Below, one piece after another: positions 1 through 8,714 of a stretch of DNA of 64,000 bases. The DNA lies in NCBI GenBank assembly GCA_937897985.1, contig CALCBD010000033.1, positions 127,617-191,616 on the forward strand, written 5' to 3'. This DNA comes from an uncultured Paludibacter sp. GTDB taxonomy: Bacteria; Bacteroidota; Bacteroidia; Bacteroidales; Paludibacteraceae. A program made the position numbers and the translations under genes. Positions within the stretch are counted from its first letter, which is position 1; every line of letters starts with the position of its first letter. Under the pieces are notes generated by a model, which saw nothing but the letters and a program-made list of their open reading frames with translations, ran no database searches and had not been told where the DNA came from.

Positions 1-60
1 TTTTTAAGAGAGCAAAGATAAAAAAAATAAAGGGGATACAAAAACCTTTTTTTATTAATG

Positions 61-97
61 AAAAAAGCCTGTTTCTGAGTTTCAGAAACAGGCTTAC
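61..97 (-). terminator. Rho-independent terminator of the T9SS cargo gene
   Basis: A perfect 14-bp inverted repeat (65-78 with 82-95, 3-nt loop) lies 19 bases beyond the stop codon at 114. Read on the minus strand the stem runs into a T-tract (the A-run at 61-66), as expected of an intrinsic terminator. Confidence 0.8.
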
Positions 98-113
98 AAA
101 TTTTTCAGAGGAG

Positions 114-1355
114 CTATCTTACGATTACCTTCTCAGAAATTCCGTTTATTTTTAATATATAAATTCCTTTATTTAACTGTTTAACATATTGACCTGTAAA
201 ATTTCCTGACTCCAACTTCTGTCCATTTAAATTCATGAGTTCCACATTCGTATTTTCACTAAAATTCAGGTTCAAACATCCGTCACGGACGATAACCGGA
301 CTGACGTTTTTAGTGTTTCCCGAGGCAGTCTGAACATCATAGATGAACGTTGCAACATAATTTGCCATATTATTACTATCCCATAATGTGACAGTTCCAT
401 CTGTGGCCGAAAACCAAACTTTCAGCGAATATGTTTGCGATTTTGTAAGTGTATAACCGTCAAAAACATTAGTTCCGGCAGTACTTTTCCATTTCGTATT
501 CAGAGTCCCGTTATTCGAATCAAAAGGCAGATTTACATCTTTCACTGCCATATCATCAATCTGATAATGCAATGTAACCGTTACCCCATCCATTATTGGC
601 TCAGTAAGCACTTCGCCACCCAGATAAACCGGCGATGTAACCGAACCCAGATTTTTTGAATTAAAACTTTCAGTCTGGAAAGTTGCACTTCCGTTGTACC
701 AGGTTGCTGTTGCCGGATTCTGTCCTACAAAAATATATGAATTGGATATTTTTGAAATATCCGGCACAACTGCATTGTTGGCAGTAGCATTGAAAGAAAG
801 TGTGGCAAAATCAACTTTGATGGTATAATTTCCGGTTCCGCCGATATTCTGGTCCGTAGGTGTTATATCGTTCCATACTATGGCATTGTTTTTATCCTTC
901 ACTACAATCTTACAATTCCCGGCAACCACATCCGCTGTGTATTCAGCAGCCGAAGCTGTATTTGTCATTAATTTCATGCTTGCAGCATCCCAACCACCAA
1001 CAGCGGCTCCGATGACATATATATTTTGAGCATCACTTAGAAACGAGATGGTCGATCCGTTACTCTTCGCATAAAATTTAACAGTCTTTTCAGTTGTAAG
1101 AACAAAAACACGATTGTCGCCATCAGTAGGTCCGTTCCATGTGCCGCTAAAAAAAACCTTGTATTCATATGTACCGGCTGGTAATGTTTTTTCGAGCGAA
1201 TAAACACCGGTTGTTCAGATTTCTGTCATTTTGTAGGCAGAATTAGCATTGTTCCTTGAATTATCGGGGAAGTTCCCTGTAACAGTTAAATCAACAGCAA
1301 AGCTAAATACATTAATTACCAATAAAGCGAAAAACAAAGTAATTATTTTCTTCAT
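114..1355 (-). pseudogene. Secreted T9SS cargo protein with carbohydrate-binding-like repeats, interrupted by an in-frame TGA
   Basis: The minus strand reads as one frame from an ATG at 1355 to a TAG at 114 (413 codons), broken only by a TGA at 1215-1217 after codon 46. The N-terminus (MKKIITLFFALLVINVFSFA) is a good signal peptide. The C-terminal 70-80 residues, with VELMNLNGQKLESGNF and GIYILKI..KVIV, are a Por secretion-system sorting domain, which directs export by the type IX system. Just before and after the stop, reading VTGNFPDN and then TLPAGTYEYKVFFSGTWNG, the sequence resembles the E-set/X25 repeats of SusE-like starch-binding proteins. I infer a surface glycan-binding or scaffold protein. 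Protein similarity continues smoothly on both sides of the TGA, so this is a nonsense mutation (or sequencing error) in one gene rather than two genes. Without the first segment the remaining 287-residue frame has no signal peptide. Confidence 0.75.
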
Positions 1356-1525
1356 AAATTTTAAAATTTTAATGGTGAATAATTGATTTCCAAAAATATA
1401 AACTTTACAGGCCGTTTGATTTCTGAAGATAAAAAATTCGAAAAAAAATCTAAGCAAACGATTGCATTATGAAATTGCAGCAATTAAAAATCGAAAAAAA
1501 ACAGATAAACAAACAAAAATTTTCA

Positions 1526-1533
1526 TATTTTTG
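1526..1533 (+). promoter_or_regulatory. Putative -7 promoter box of ridA
   Basis: TATTTTTG matches the Bacteroidetes TAnnTTTG -7 element and lies 14 bases before the ridA ATG, implying a very short leader. I see no clear -33 TTG at the right spacing. Confidence 0.4.
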
Positions 1534-1547
1534 TATCAAAAAAAAAG

Positions 1548-1925
1548 ATGAAAAGAATAATAAACACTACAAACGCACCCGCTGCTATAGGCCCCTACAG
1601 TCAGGCTGTTGAAGTCAACGGAACTCTTTATATTTCAGGACAGTTACCTATCAATCCGGCATCGGGGAAAATTGAGGCAACAGAAATTACAAGTCAAACC
1701 GAACAGGTTTTTGCCAATATTAATGCAATTTTGAATGCCGCCGGCTATACATTTGCCGATGTAGTTAAATCCACGGTTTTTTTATCTCAGATTGAAGATT
1801 TTGGAGGAATGAATGAGGTATACAGACAGTTTTATCAAACTGAATGTCCCGCACGTTCGGCTTTTGCAGTCAAATCATTACCACTCGGGGCTCTGGTCGA
1901 AATTGAAACAATTGCAGCAAAATAA
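1548..1925 (+). CDS. ridA: RidA family reactive imine deaminase
   Basis: The 125-residue protein is the size of the RidA/YjgF family, cytosolic trimers that hydrolyse 2-aminoacrylate and related enamine/imine intermediates released by PLP enzymes. Family signatures are visible along the chain: AAIGPYSQAV at 12-21, YISGQLP at 28-34, and a C-terminal CPARSAFAVKSLPLGALVEIE. Arg103 in that segment is the conserved active-site arginine, and the acidic residue near 118-120 is also present. These residues indicate a true deaminase-type member rather than a diverged paralogue. The gene stands alone on the plus strand, convergent with nadC and separated from it by a strong terminator. Substrate range cannot be read from the sequence. 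Confidence 0.93.
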   Translation: MKRIINTTNAPAAIGPYSQAVEVNGTLYISGQLPINPASGKIEATEITSQTEQVFANINAILNAAGYTFADVVKSTVFLSQIEDFGGMNEVYRQFYQTECPARSAFAVKSLPLGALVEIETIAAK

Positions 1926-1937
1926 TATTAACGACAC

Positions 1938-1986
1938 AAAAAAATTTGAGGCTGTATCAACAAAATTGATACAGCCTCATTTATGT
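1938..1986. terminator. Bidirectional terminator between ridA and nadC
   Basis: A 13-bp perfect inverted repeat (1948-1960 with 1966-1978, loop of 5) is flanked by an A-run on the left and a T-rich tail on the right. It can therefore stop transcription from both convergent genes. Its stem core GCTGTATC recurs in the terminator at 46744-46778. Confidence 0.85.
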
Positions 1987-2026
1987 TTTTTAAAATGAAT
2001 TTGCCTTTCATAAGGCATCATTAAAA

Positions 2027-2866
2027 TCAAACGGCTTTAAAACTCATATCGAGGCTCTTCACCGAGTGTGTTAATGCACCTACCGAGATATAATCCACTC
2101 CGCATTCGGCATACTGACGCAAAGTATCAAAAGTAATTCCGCCGGATGATTCAGTTTCGAATTTACCATCAATCATTTGAACTGCTTTACGTGTATTTTC
2201 AACCGAAAAATTATCAAGCATAATCCGATCAACCCCACCAACTGAAATTACCTGCTCAAGTTCATCAAAATTTCTTACTTCAATTTCAATTTTGAGATTT
2301 TTCCCTTTTTCCTTCAGATAGTTATGAGTTCGTCGGATAGCCTGTTCAATTCCTCCTGCAAAATCCACATGATTATCCTTAAGTAAAATCATATCATACA
2401 AACCAATTCTGTGATTCACTCCACCACCTGTTTTCACGGCTTCTTTTTCGAGCAATCTCAATCCCGGTGTGGTTTTACGCGTATCAAGCACCCTTGTTTT
2501 AGTACCTTCAAGCATCTTTACATATTGATTCGTACGGGTTGCAACACCACTCATCCTTTGTAAAATATTCAACATTAATCTTTCGGTTTGAAGCAGGGAT
2601 TGTACTCTGCCTTCGACAACGAAAGCAATATCGCCCGGCTTAACTATTGAACCGTCAGTGATAAAAACTGTCATTTTAAGTTCGGGATCAAAGGATTTAA
2701 AAATTTCGCGGGCAATTTCAACTCCAGCTAAAATTCCGTTTTCCTTGATAATTAATTGTGATTTACCGGTTGCTTCGTAAGGAATGCATGAAAGTGTGGT
2801 ATGATCTCCGTCACCAATATCCTCGGCAAACCAGAGCGGAATAAGTTCTTTTAAATTGTCAATCAT
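2027..2866 (-). CDS. nadC: Nicotinate-nucleotide pyrophosphorylase (carboxylating)
   Basis: This is quinolinate phosphoribosyltransferase, the third step of de novo NAD synthesis: quinolinate plus PRPP gives nicotinate mononucleotide, CO2 and pyrophosphate. The 279 residues match the family length. Visible signatures are LQTERLMLNILQRMSGVAT (residues 92-110), the substrate-binding DTRKTTPG (128-135), KTGGGVNHRIGL with His152 and Arg153, and LLKDNH with Lys163. Near the C-terminus are the acidic EIEVRN and IMLDN strands and an SSGGI phosphate loop. The start codon lies inside the end of the upstream DUF4783 gene (8-base overlap), so the two are translationally coupled. nadA and nadB are not in the window, so the rest of the pathway must be encoded elsewhere. 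Confidence 0.96.
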   Translation of the reverse strand: MIDNLKELIPLWFAEDIGDGDHTTLSCIPYEATGKSQLIIKENGILAGVEIAREIFKSFDPELKMTVFITDGSIVKPGDIAFVVEGRVQSLLQTERLMLNILQRMSGVATRTNQYVKMLEGTKTRVLDTRKTTPGLRLLEKEAVKTGGGVNHRIGLYDMILLKDNHVDFAGGIEQAIRRTHNYLKEKGKNLKIEIEVRNFDELEQVISVGGVDRIMLDNFSVENTRKAVQMIDGKFETESSGGITFDTLRQYAECGVDYISVGALTHSVKSLDMSFKAV

Positions 2867-3260
2867 TGATAAGTTCTATTCTAAGTTGTTGTATTACAGT
2901 TTGCTGACCTGATTTACGGGTCAGTAAATAAACTCTGAAATTACCGGTATTGGCTTTAATTTCACCAATTGCGAAACTTGCAGCATCCTTGTTTCCTTTG
3001 TGTAAAAGCTGAAAAGAAACTACTTTATTATTCCGGAAAAAATCGTTAATGATACCTGTTGCCTGTTGTTTGCTGTAGACATCGTTTTTAGAGCCGATTA
3101 CCAATTCTACGTTTGCATTCAGAAAAGCAGAAAGTTTCGCACCATCTCCGTAATTGATAGCCGAAATAATCTCTGATGTAATTTCTGAAGATTGAGCTGT
3201 TGCTGACGTTAAGGTCAAAAACATCAAAGTATTTATTATTAAAAATTTTATCGTTTTCAT
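2859..3260 (-). CDS. DUF4783 exported protein (NTF2-like)
   Basis: A 133-residue protein with an N-terminal signal sequence (MKTIKFLIINTLMFLTLTSATA), followed by a mature part of about 110 residues. It matches the DUF4783 family as I remember it, a small NTF2-like alpha+beta fold common in Bacteroidetes. The mature segment with ISAINYGDGAKLSAFLNANVE and the later GNFRVYLLTRKSGQQTVIQQ is typical. It is probably periplasmic. No catalytic residues can be proposed. It overlaps nadC by 8 bases, an arrangement I recall as recurrent in Bacteroidetes, but a role in NAD metabolism is not shown by the sequence. Confidence 0.8.
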   Translation of the reverse strand: MKTIKFLIINTLMFLTLTSATAQSSEITSEIISAINYGDGAKLSAFLNANVELVIGSKNDVYSKQQATGIINDFFRNNKVVSFQLLHKGNKDAASFAIGEIKANTGNFRVYLLTRKSGQQTVIQQLRIELIND

Positions 3261-3580
3261 AATCGAATAAATTATTTATAATCACGGATATTTTGTCTGA
3301 TAGAATTCATATTTCAAAAATAACAAAAACAACTACAGATGATGGTTAATATATATTCAAAAATAACTATAGTTTTTTATTTTACCTGAATTACGTAATC
3401 AACCATCAATCAATAATTATCTTTATTTTGATTGATTTCTCGTTAAAAATTACCATATTTGCAATGAATTAATAATTCGTGATGCAAAAATACATCATTT
3501 AATTGATTACATCTAAAGTTTTTGATTGTTTTTCTGAACATCAAATAACGAACCAAACCATCCACAAGTAAAAAGTTTGA
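3261..3580. other. Intergenic region with divergent promoters and inverted repeats
   Basis: No gene is seen. A minus-strand TAnnTTTG box (plus positions 3315-3322) could serve DUF4783-nadC, and a plus-strand promoter at 3432-3461 could serve rlmH. A 9-bp inverted repeat, ATCAATCAA (3405-3413) with TTGATTGAT (3428-3436), overlaps the -33 element of the latter. GATGGTT (3341-3347) pairs with AACCATC (3401-3407). Confidence 0.45.
3432..3461 (+). promoter_or_regulatory. Putative promoter of rlmH and its kinase
   Basis: TTG at 3432-3434 is followed after 19 bases by CATATTTG (3454-3461), a 7/8 match to the Bacteroidetes TAnnTTTG box. The predicted leader is about 110 bases. Confidence 0.45.
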
Positions 3581-4054
3581 ATGAAAATAACATTTTTGGT
3601 TATCGGAAAAACCAATCAGGCCCCACTTATCCAACTGATTGATGAATATCTTCGCAGATTGAAGCATTATACCAATTTTGAGTTGTTGACTATCCCCGAG
3701 CTTAAAAACTCAAAAAATATTTCTGAAAAAGAGCAGAAGGACAAAGAAGGCGAATTGATTCTTAAGCAATTAGAAATTGGAGATGAAGTGATTTTACTTG
3801 ATGAAAAAGGGAAGGAATACACTTCGGTAGGTTTTTCTGAATTTATTGCAAAGAAGCTGATGACCTCCAACAAACGCATGGTTTTTGTTGTGGGCGGACC
3901 GTATGGCTTTTCAGAAAATGTCTATGCACGTGCCAACGGGCTGATTTCTCTTTCGGCAATGACATTTTCGCATCAAATGATCAGACTGATATTTGTTGAA
4001 CAGTTGTACAGGGCATTTACCATTTTAAAAGGTGAACCTTATCATCACGAATAA
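3581..4054 (+). CDS. rlmH: 23S rRNA pseudouridine(1915)-N3-methyltransferase
   Basis: RlmH is a small SPOUT-class methyltransferase that methylates pseudouridine 1915 in helix 69 of 23S rRNA on assembled 70S ribosomes, using S-adenosylmethionine. The full-length 157 residues carry the family landmarks: the start MKITFLVIGKT, the knot-loop VVGGPYGF (103-110), and the C-terminal SLSAMTFSHQMIRLIFVEQL followed by GEPYHHE, where the last residues form the trefoil-knot SAM pocket. Only 24 bases separate it from the large downstream histidine kinase, so the two are probably co-transcribed, although no functional link is evident. Confidence 0.96.
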   Translation: MKITFLVIGKTNQAPLIQLIDEYLRRLKHYTNFELLTIPELKNSKNISEKEQKDKEGELILKQLEIGDEVILLDEKGKEYTSVGFSEFIAKKLMTSNKRMVFVVGGPYGFSENVYARANGLISLSAMTFSHQMIRLIFVEQLYRAFTILKGEPYHHE

Positions 4055-4078
4055 ACATCCCGAAAGAAATAAAAGGAA

Positions 4079-7000
4079 ATGAAATTTGCAAAAAAATACA
4101 TCCCGCTTTTAATTACACTGTTTATCAGCGTATTGATGGGCATGATTTGCAATTATCAATACAAACATTCGCCTGAAAAGAGTTTATCAACCAGCAGGTT
4201 TCAATCCGAATTGCTGAACAAAGAAAAAACCGCAACAATCACTTTACAAAACATAAGCAATACAATTACCTATAAATCTGTCGATTCAGTAATTAATTGT
4301 AAATTCTCAGACAATGAAATCAGTTATTTTATCTACGAAGATAAGAACCTCATATTTTGGTCGGACAATCATCTTGACCCTTCATATATTTCAACTTACG
4401 ACAGCATAAACTGGAAATATAATCTCCTGTCCAATGCACATTGTATTGTCAAATCGATGCGTTCCGGTTCGAAAACAATTTTAGCAGCGATAATTATCAA
4501 ATACCAGTATCCTTACGAAAACAAGGATTTAATCAATGGCTTTGCCCGGGGGTTCAGTTTTGATAAAAACATCACTATTATTGAGGGGTCAGAAAAGGAT
4601 AAAAATGCAATTTTCGATGTCAAAAACAATTATCTTTTTACAATATCAAATTCCGGAATAGAAGTATTCAATCGCATTTGGGGCTATACCGGAATTGTAT
4701 TTGACTTCATAAGCGTACTTATTTTTTTATTTTTTTATGCAAATTTCCCCGTTATATTTTACAGAAAAAGAATAAGTTTAAGGCAATTTTCTTTCATTTT
4801 CCTTATCGGAGCCATTACGACCGGTCTCAGTTTATTTTTCAATTTTCCGACATTTATTTACTGGGATTATTTGTTTTCTTCATTTGAATATTCTTCAAAT
4901 TCAATTTTAACTTCAATCGGGCATCTTACCGTCCTCACTTCTTTTGTTTTTGCTTCGATTTATCTTTTTTTCTTTTACACCTATCCGGGCGAAAATGCCA
5001 AATCAGCCAAATGGATTGTATATCAGACCCTTTACCATCTTGATTTTCTGTTGGTCTTCTATTTCCTTATAAGTGTAGTCAACCATTCGAGCATACAATT
5101 GCCGATACTCGAATTCAGCGATTTCACTTTTTCAGGAATATGGAGTCATTTACTAATATACATTTGGGGAGCCGGCATACTACTGCTATTTTACAAATCG
5201 CATAATTGGATGTTCGGAAAACATCTTAAAAAACAGGCGATTATCACCGATTTTACATTGATTCTATTAGCTGGTCTGATTTTTTATTTCTTTTCCGGAC
5301 AGATACTTCCCGAATATCTGATTTCAGCTACCACTATTACAACGATTTTATATTTACCCTACTTATTTGTTAAACAACGGTACAATTTCAGATTTTTGTT
5401 TCTCTGGGTTCTGACATACACCTTGTTTTTCACATTAAGTATTTACTTTCAAAATCACGAGAAAAATAAAACCAAATACCGCGTTATCGCCGAAAACATC
5501 TATATAAACGGTAATACGGAAAGCGACAGAATGGCCGATGTTTTGCTCGGTGAACTTAATACACAGTTTATGCACGACAGAGTATTAAAAAAACTTTCGA
5601 CTGTATCCGATTCGGCGCAAAAGATTAACAGATATCTGAACGAAAACTATTTAAGGGGTTTCTGGAGCAAATACGAAATGAGGCTGTCAGTTACATTTGT
5701 AAATTCATCACTTTCAAAACAGTACAACGATTTCATTGATCGCGAAGGCACAAGATTGAGGAATACAAACTTCTATTCAATTCCGGCATCGCTTAATTCA
5801 ATGTCCTATCTTGGCGTTTTTAAAACAAAAAGTATCGAGAATGACTCCCTTTTACTTTATATGGAATTTTATCAGCGTAAAAATTTTAAAAGCTATAGCT
5901 TTCCTAATCTGTTGATTTCCAACACGCCTGACATCAAATCACAATTAAAAATTGAAGTGGCAAAATATAATAACGGACGGCTGTCATACGCATCGGCTAA
6001 TTCGGTTTTCCCTTCCTTTAGTGATTGGATTCCTGACATCAGAAGTGAATATTATACTGTCCGTTATAAAAACAGGACCTATTATGTGTACAATCCGGGT
6101 AAAATAAATCCTATTGTGATTACTAACTCCGATGAACATTCGCTGATGGATTATGCCATGTATTTTGCCTATACTTTCCTGATTTTCTACGTAGTGTCAT
6201 GGTTGTTCTGGTGGTTGTACAACAAGAAAAAACATAAAACAAAATTCCGGATCGGATTAACTTCAAAATTCCAGTATACCTATATTTCATTGTTAATTTT
6301 CAGTTTCATCGGAATTTTTTATGTGTCGGTTAATTTTATTCAACAAAAGTACAAAGATGAACAAATCCAGCAAATTGAGAATAAAAAAAATTATATCCAG
6401 AAAGCACTTCAGGAAATGTACTTCTGGAACCAGGATTTATACACCATCAACCCCCAGCGTTTAAATTTTGATCTTCAGGAATTGTCGTATATGTATCAAA
6501 CCGATATTCATGTTTACGACAACAACGGAGCACTGATGGGAAGTTCTCAACCGTTAATTTTCAATAAAAACCTGATTAGCAGACTCATATCTCCCAAGCC
6601 TTTTTTTACTCAAAATATAAATATCAACCAGAATGAACACATTGGTGAACTGAATTATCTGACAGGTTATACCAATTTTTACAACGGAGATTACCTTCAG
6701 TTAGGATATATTGCCGTACCTCAATTTTTAAGTCAGGAAGAGATTCAAAAAGAAATTGAGGCATTTTTGTCGGTAATTATCCATATTTATTTTATTATTA
6801 TTGTACTTGCTATTATTCTGAGTATTTTCATCGGGCGCCAGCTATCGGCACCACTTAAAATGATAGAGAATAAATTGAAACAGATGCGTTTTGGTCACAC
6901 CAATGAAAAAATTGATTATCAACTAAATGACGAAATAGGCCAGTTAGTTGCTCAATACAATAAAACCATTGATGAGTTAGAAAAAAGCGCCAAACTACTT

Positions 7001-7684
7001 GCTCAATCCGAACGTGAATCGGCATGGAAAACCATGGCACGTCAAATCGCACATGAGATTAACAATCCTCTGACTCCGATGAAGCTGACAATACAGCAAT
7101 TACAAAGAACAAAAAAACTTGATGATGAAAGGTTCAATGAATATTTTGAAAAATCAACAATTACGCTTATCGAACAAATAGATCATTTATCGCATATTGC
7201 TGGTACTTTCTCGAACTTCGCCCGAATGCCCGAAGCACATTTTGAACGTGTTGATCTTGTAGCCCGATTAACGTCAGTCATACAGCTGTTTATAAACAAC
7301 AATGAATCAGTCGAACTGAAATACATTTGTGATGAAAAGGAAATTTTTATTTATGCTGATTCCGAACAGCTCGTGCAGGTATTTAATAATTTACTGAAAA
7401 ATGCATTGCAGGCTATCCCAAACGACAAAAAAGGAAGAATTGAAGTGGAAATGAGAGTAAATGAAGAAACTGTTGTTATAGAAATCACCGACAACGGAAC
7501 CGGTATAAGCGAAGAAAATATGGAAAAATTATTTATACCGAATTTTACCACCAAATCGGCCGGAATGGGTCTCGGGCTTTCAATTGCAAAAAATATAATC
7601 GAAATCACAGGAGGAAGTATTCACTTTAACAGCAGATTAAATGAAGGAACCACTTTTGTGATAGTTTTTCCTCTTGCTGTATAA
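4079..7684 (+). CDS. Very large NtrY-like membrane sensor histidine kinase
   Basis: A 1201-residue kinase. A first membrane helix sits near residues 8-28. A presumed extracytoplasmic segment runs to about 200, followed by a polytopic block of roughly eight helices (about 205-460). A second soluble segment (about 465-690) is followed by two more helices (near 695-720 and 735-755), another sensor segment, and a last helix (about 900-925). The cytoplasmic part has a HAMP-like linker, then HisKA with RQIAHEINNPLTPMKLT (His992 phosphoacceptor), the N-box FNNLLKNALQAI, DNGTGIS and GMGLGLSIAKNIIE. The H-box and overall design resemble NtrY. No response regulator gene adjoins it, so its partner is unknown. 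It is far longer than ordinary NtrY (about 700 residues) because of the additional N-terminal membrane module. Confidence 0.9.
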   Translation: MKFAKKYIPLLITLFISVLMGMICNYQYKHSPEKSLSTSRFQSELLNKEKTATITLQNISNTITYKSVDSVINCKFSDNEISYFIYEDKNLIFWSDNHLDPSYISTYDSINWKYNLLSNAHCIVKSMRSGSKTILAAIIIKYQYPYENKDLINGFARGFSFDKNITIIEGSEKDKNAIFDVKNNYLFTISNSGIEVFNRIWGYTGIVFDFISVLIFLFFYANFPVIFYRKRISLRQFSFIFLIGAITTGLSLFFNFPTFIYWDYLFSSFEYSSNSILTSIGHLTVLTSFVFASIYLFFFYTYPGENAKSAKWIVYQTLYHLDFLLVFYFLISVVNHSSIQLPILEFSDFTFSGIWSHLLIYIWGAGILLLFYKSHNWMFGKHLKKQAIITDFTLILLAGLIFYFFSGQILPEYLISATTITTILYLPYLFVKQRYNFRFLFLWVLTYTLFFTLSIYFQNHEKNKTKYRVIAENIYINGNTESDRMADVLLGELNTQFMHDRVLKKLSTVSDSAQKINRYLNENYLRGFWSKYEMRLSVTFVNSSLSKQYNDFIDREGTRLRNTNFYSIPASLNSMSYLGVFKTKSIENDSLLLYMEFYQRKNFKSYSFPNLLISNTPDIKSQLKIEVAKYNNGRLSYASANSVFPSFSDWIPDIRSEYYTVRYKNRTYYVYNPGKINPIVITNSDEHSLMDYAMYFAYTFLIFYVVSWLFWWLYNKKKHKTKFRIGLTSKFQYTYISLLIFSFIGIFYVSVNFIQQKYKDEQIQQIENKKNYIQKALQEMYFWNQDLYTINPQRLNFDLQELSYMYQTDIHVYDNNGALMGSSQPLIFNKNLISRLISPKPFFTQNININQNEHIGELNYLTGYTNFYNGDYLQLGYIAVPQFLSQEEIQKEIEAFLSVIIHIYFIIIVLAIILSIFIGRQLSAPLKMIENKLKQMRFGHTNEKIDYQLNDEIGQLVAQYNKTIDELEKSAKLLAQSERESAWKTMARQIAHEINNPLTPMKLTIQQLQRTKKLDDERFNEYFEKSTITLIEQIDHLSHIAGTFSNFARMPEAHFERVDLVARLTSVIQLFINNNESVELKYICDEKEIFIYADSEQLVQVFNNLLKNALQAIPNDKKGRIEVEMRVNEETVVIEITDNGTGISEENMEKLFIPNFTTKSAGMGLGLSIAKNIIEITGGSIHFNSRLNEGTTFVIVFPLAV

Positions 7685-7702
7685 TCTGCTGTAAATCAAG
7701 CA

Positions 7703-8527
7703 TTACTTCAACTTCATCATTTCAGGATGAGCTACAATAAACTTTGTAGTAGCACTATAGCCGTAATGATAAATTTCGTGATATGCTTCAAAACTGAATT
7801 CATGAAACTTTAAAATGCTTTCCGGCTCTATGATAAACTTACATAAAGCTCTGCCATCCTTTGAGTTCTGATGTTGCATAACTCTTACTGAAGCAGCAAG
7901 AGTATCAATCGGTTTGTGAAGAGTGTCGGGTGCAAAGTGAGGAATAACGTCCACTCCGATAATGACATTACATCCGGCTTCGAGTGCCTGTGCAGGCAAA
8001 TTATTCAACAAACCTCCATCGATATAATAATTATCGTTGATTTTAACCGATTCGAACACACCGGGTATACTCGCAGAAGCAGCCAGCCAATCATCCAGAT
8101 TATTCCCTGTCGAAACAGTTTCCCATTGAGCTTTCGTTAAATTGACCACCGCTATGTGCATTTTCTTTTTCAGCTGATCAAAACTATTATGAGGAATCAG
8201 CTCCTTTAATAAAGTTCGCAGAATAGAGTGATTGGAAAGCCCCGATTTGAGAAATGTCGGGTGAAAAGTCATCAGTTTGGTTATTTTGTAAAGTTTGTCA
8301 TCTTTAATCATTTGCAATAAATCGGCAGGTGTGTAACCCGCAGCATAAAGTGTACCCACTATAGCACCCATGCTTGAACCAGCTAATTGGTCAGGAACAA
8401 TTCCGTGATCCTCAAGTGCCTGTAATACACCTATATGCGCAAAACCCAATGCTCCTCCTCCACTCAAACAAAGCCCCAGGGTAATATCGGGAGCTGAACT
8501 TAATGATAAATCGTTTTCCGTTTTCAT
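7703..8527 (-). CDS. Patatin-like phospholipase / esterase (RssA-type)
   Basis: A 274-residue cytosolic patatin-domain protein that uses a Ser-Asp dyad. The oxyanion loop SGGGALGFAHIG is at 22-33, the nucleophile elbow GSSMG puts Ser52 at the active site, and the catalytic Asp170 lies in DGG (170-172). SIPGVFESVKI just before the Asp is also typical. The family hydrolyses acyl esters of phospholipids or related lipids, and members of this short type are most similar to RssA/YlbK-like proteins. There is no signal peptide. It converges with the kinase gene at only 18 bases, with no clear terminator between them. Confidence 0.92.
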   Translation of the reverse strand: MKTENDLSLSSAPDITLGLCLSGGGALGFAHIGVLQALEDHGIVPDQLAGSSMGAIVGTLYAAGYTPADLLQMIKDDKLYKITKLMTFHPTFLKSGLSNHSILRTLLKELIPHNSFDQLKKKMHIAVVNLTKAQWETVSTGNNLDDWLAASASIPGVFESVKINDNYYIDGGLLNNLPAQALEAGCNVIIGVDVIPHFAPDTLHKPIDTLAASVRVMQHQNSKDGRALCKFIIEPESILKFHEFSFEAYHEIYHYGYSATTKFIVAHPEMMKLK

Positions 8528-8614
8528 AAGACAAATGGATTAAAATTAACTGATTATTAAGTTTTATTCAAAAAATCTTTAATAAACCAGTAGGTTAAAA
8601 AGGATTATTTGAAC

Positions 8615-8622
8615 TATTTTTG
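8615..8622 (+). promoter_or_regulatory. Putative -7 promoter box of the S9B peptidase gene
   Basis: TATTTTTG matches TAnnTTTG, about 92 bases before the peptidase ATG in the divergent intergenic region 8528-8714. No good -33 TTG is seen. Confidence 0.35.
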
Positions 8623-8714
8623 CAAAGGAAAAAACAATTTTTTCAATCCTTTCAATAAATATAAGCTGGTTTTTTCAGATTAAAAAAGTCAAATAACTAA
8701 ATTATACTTCAATA

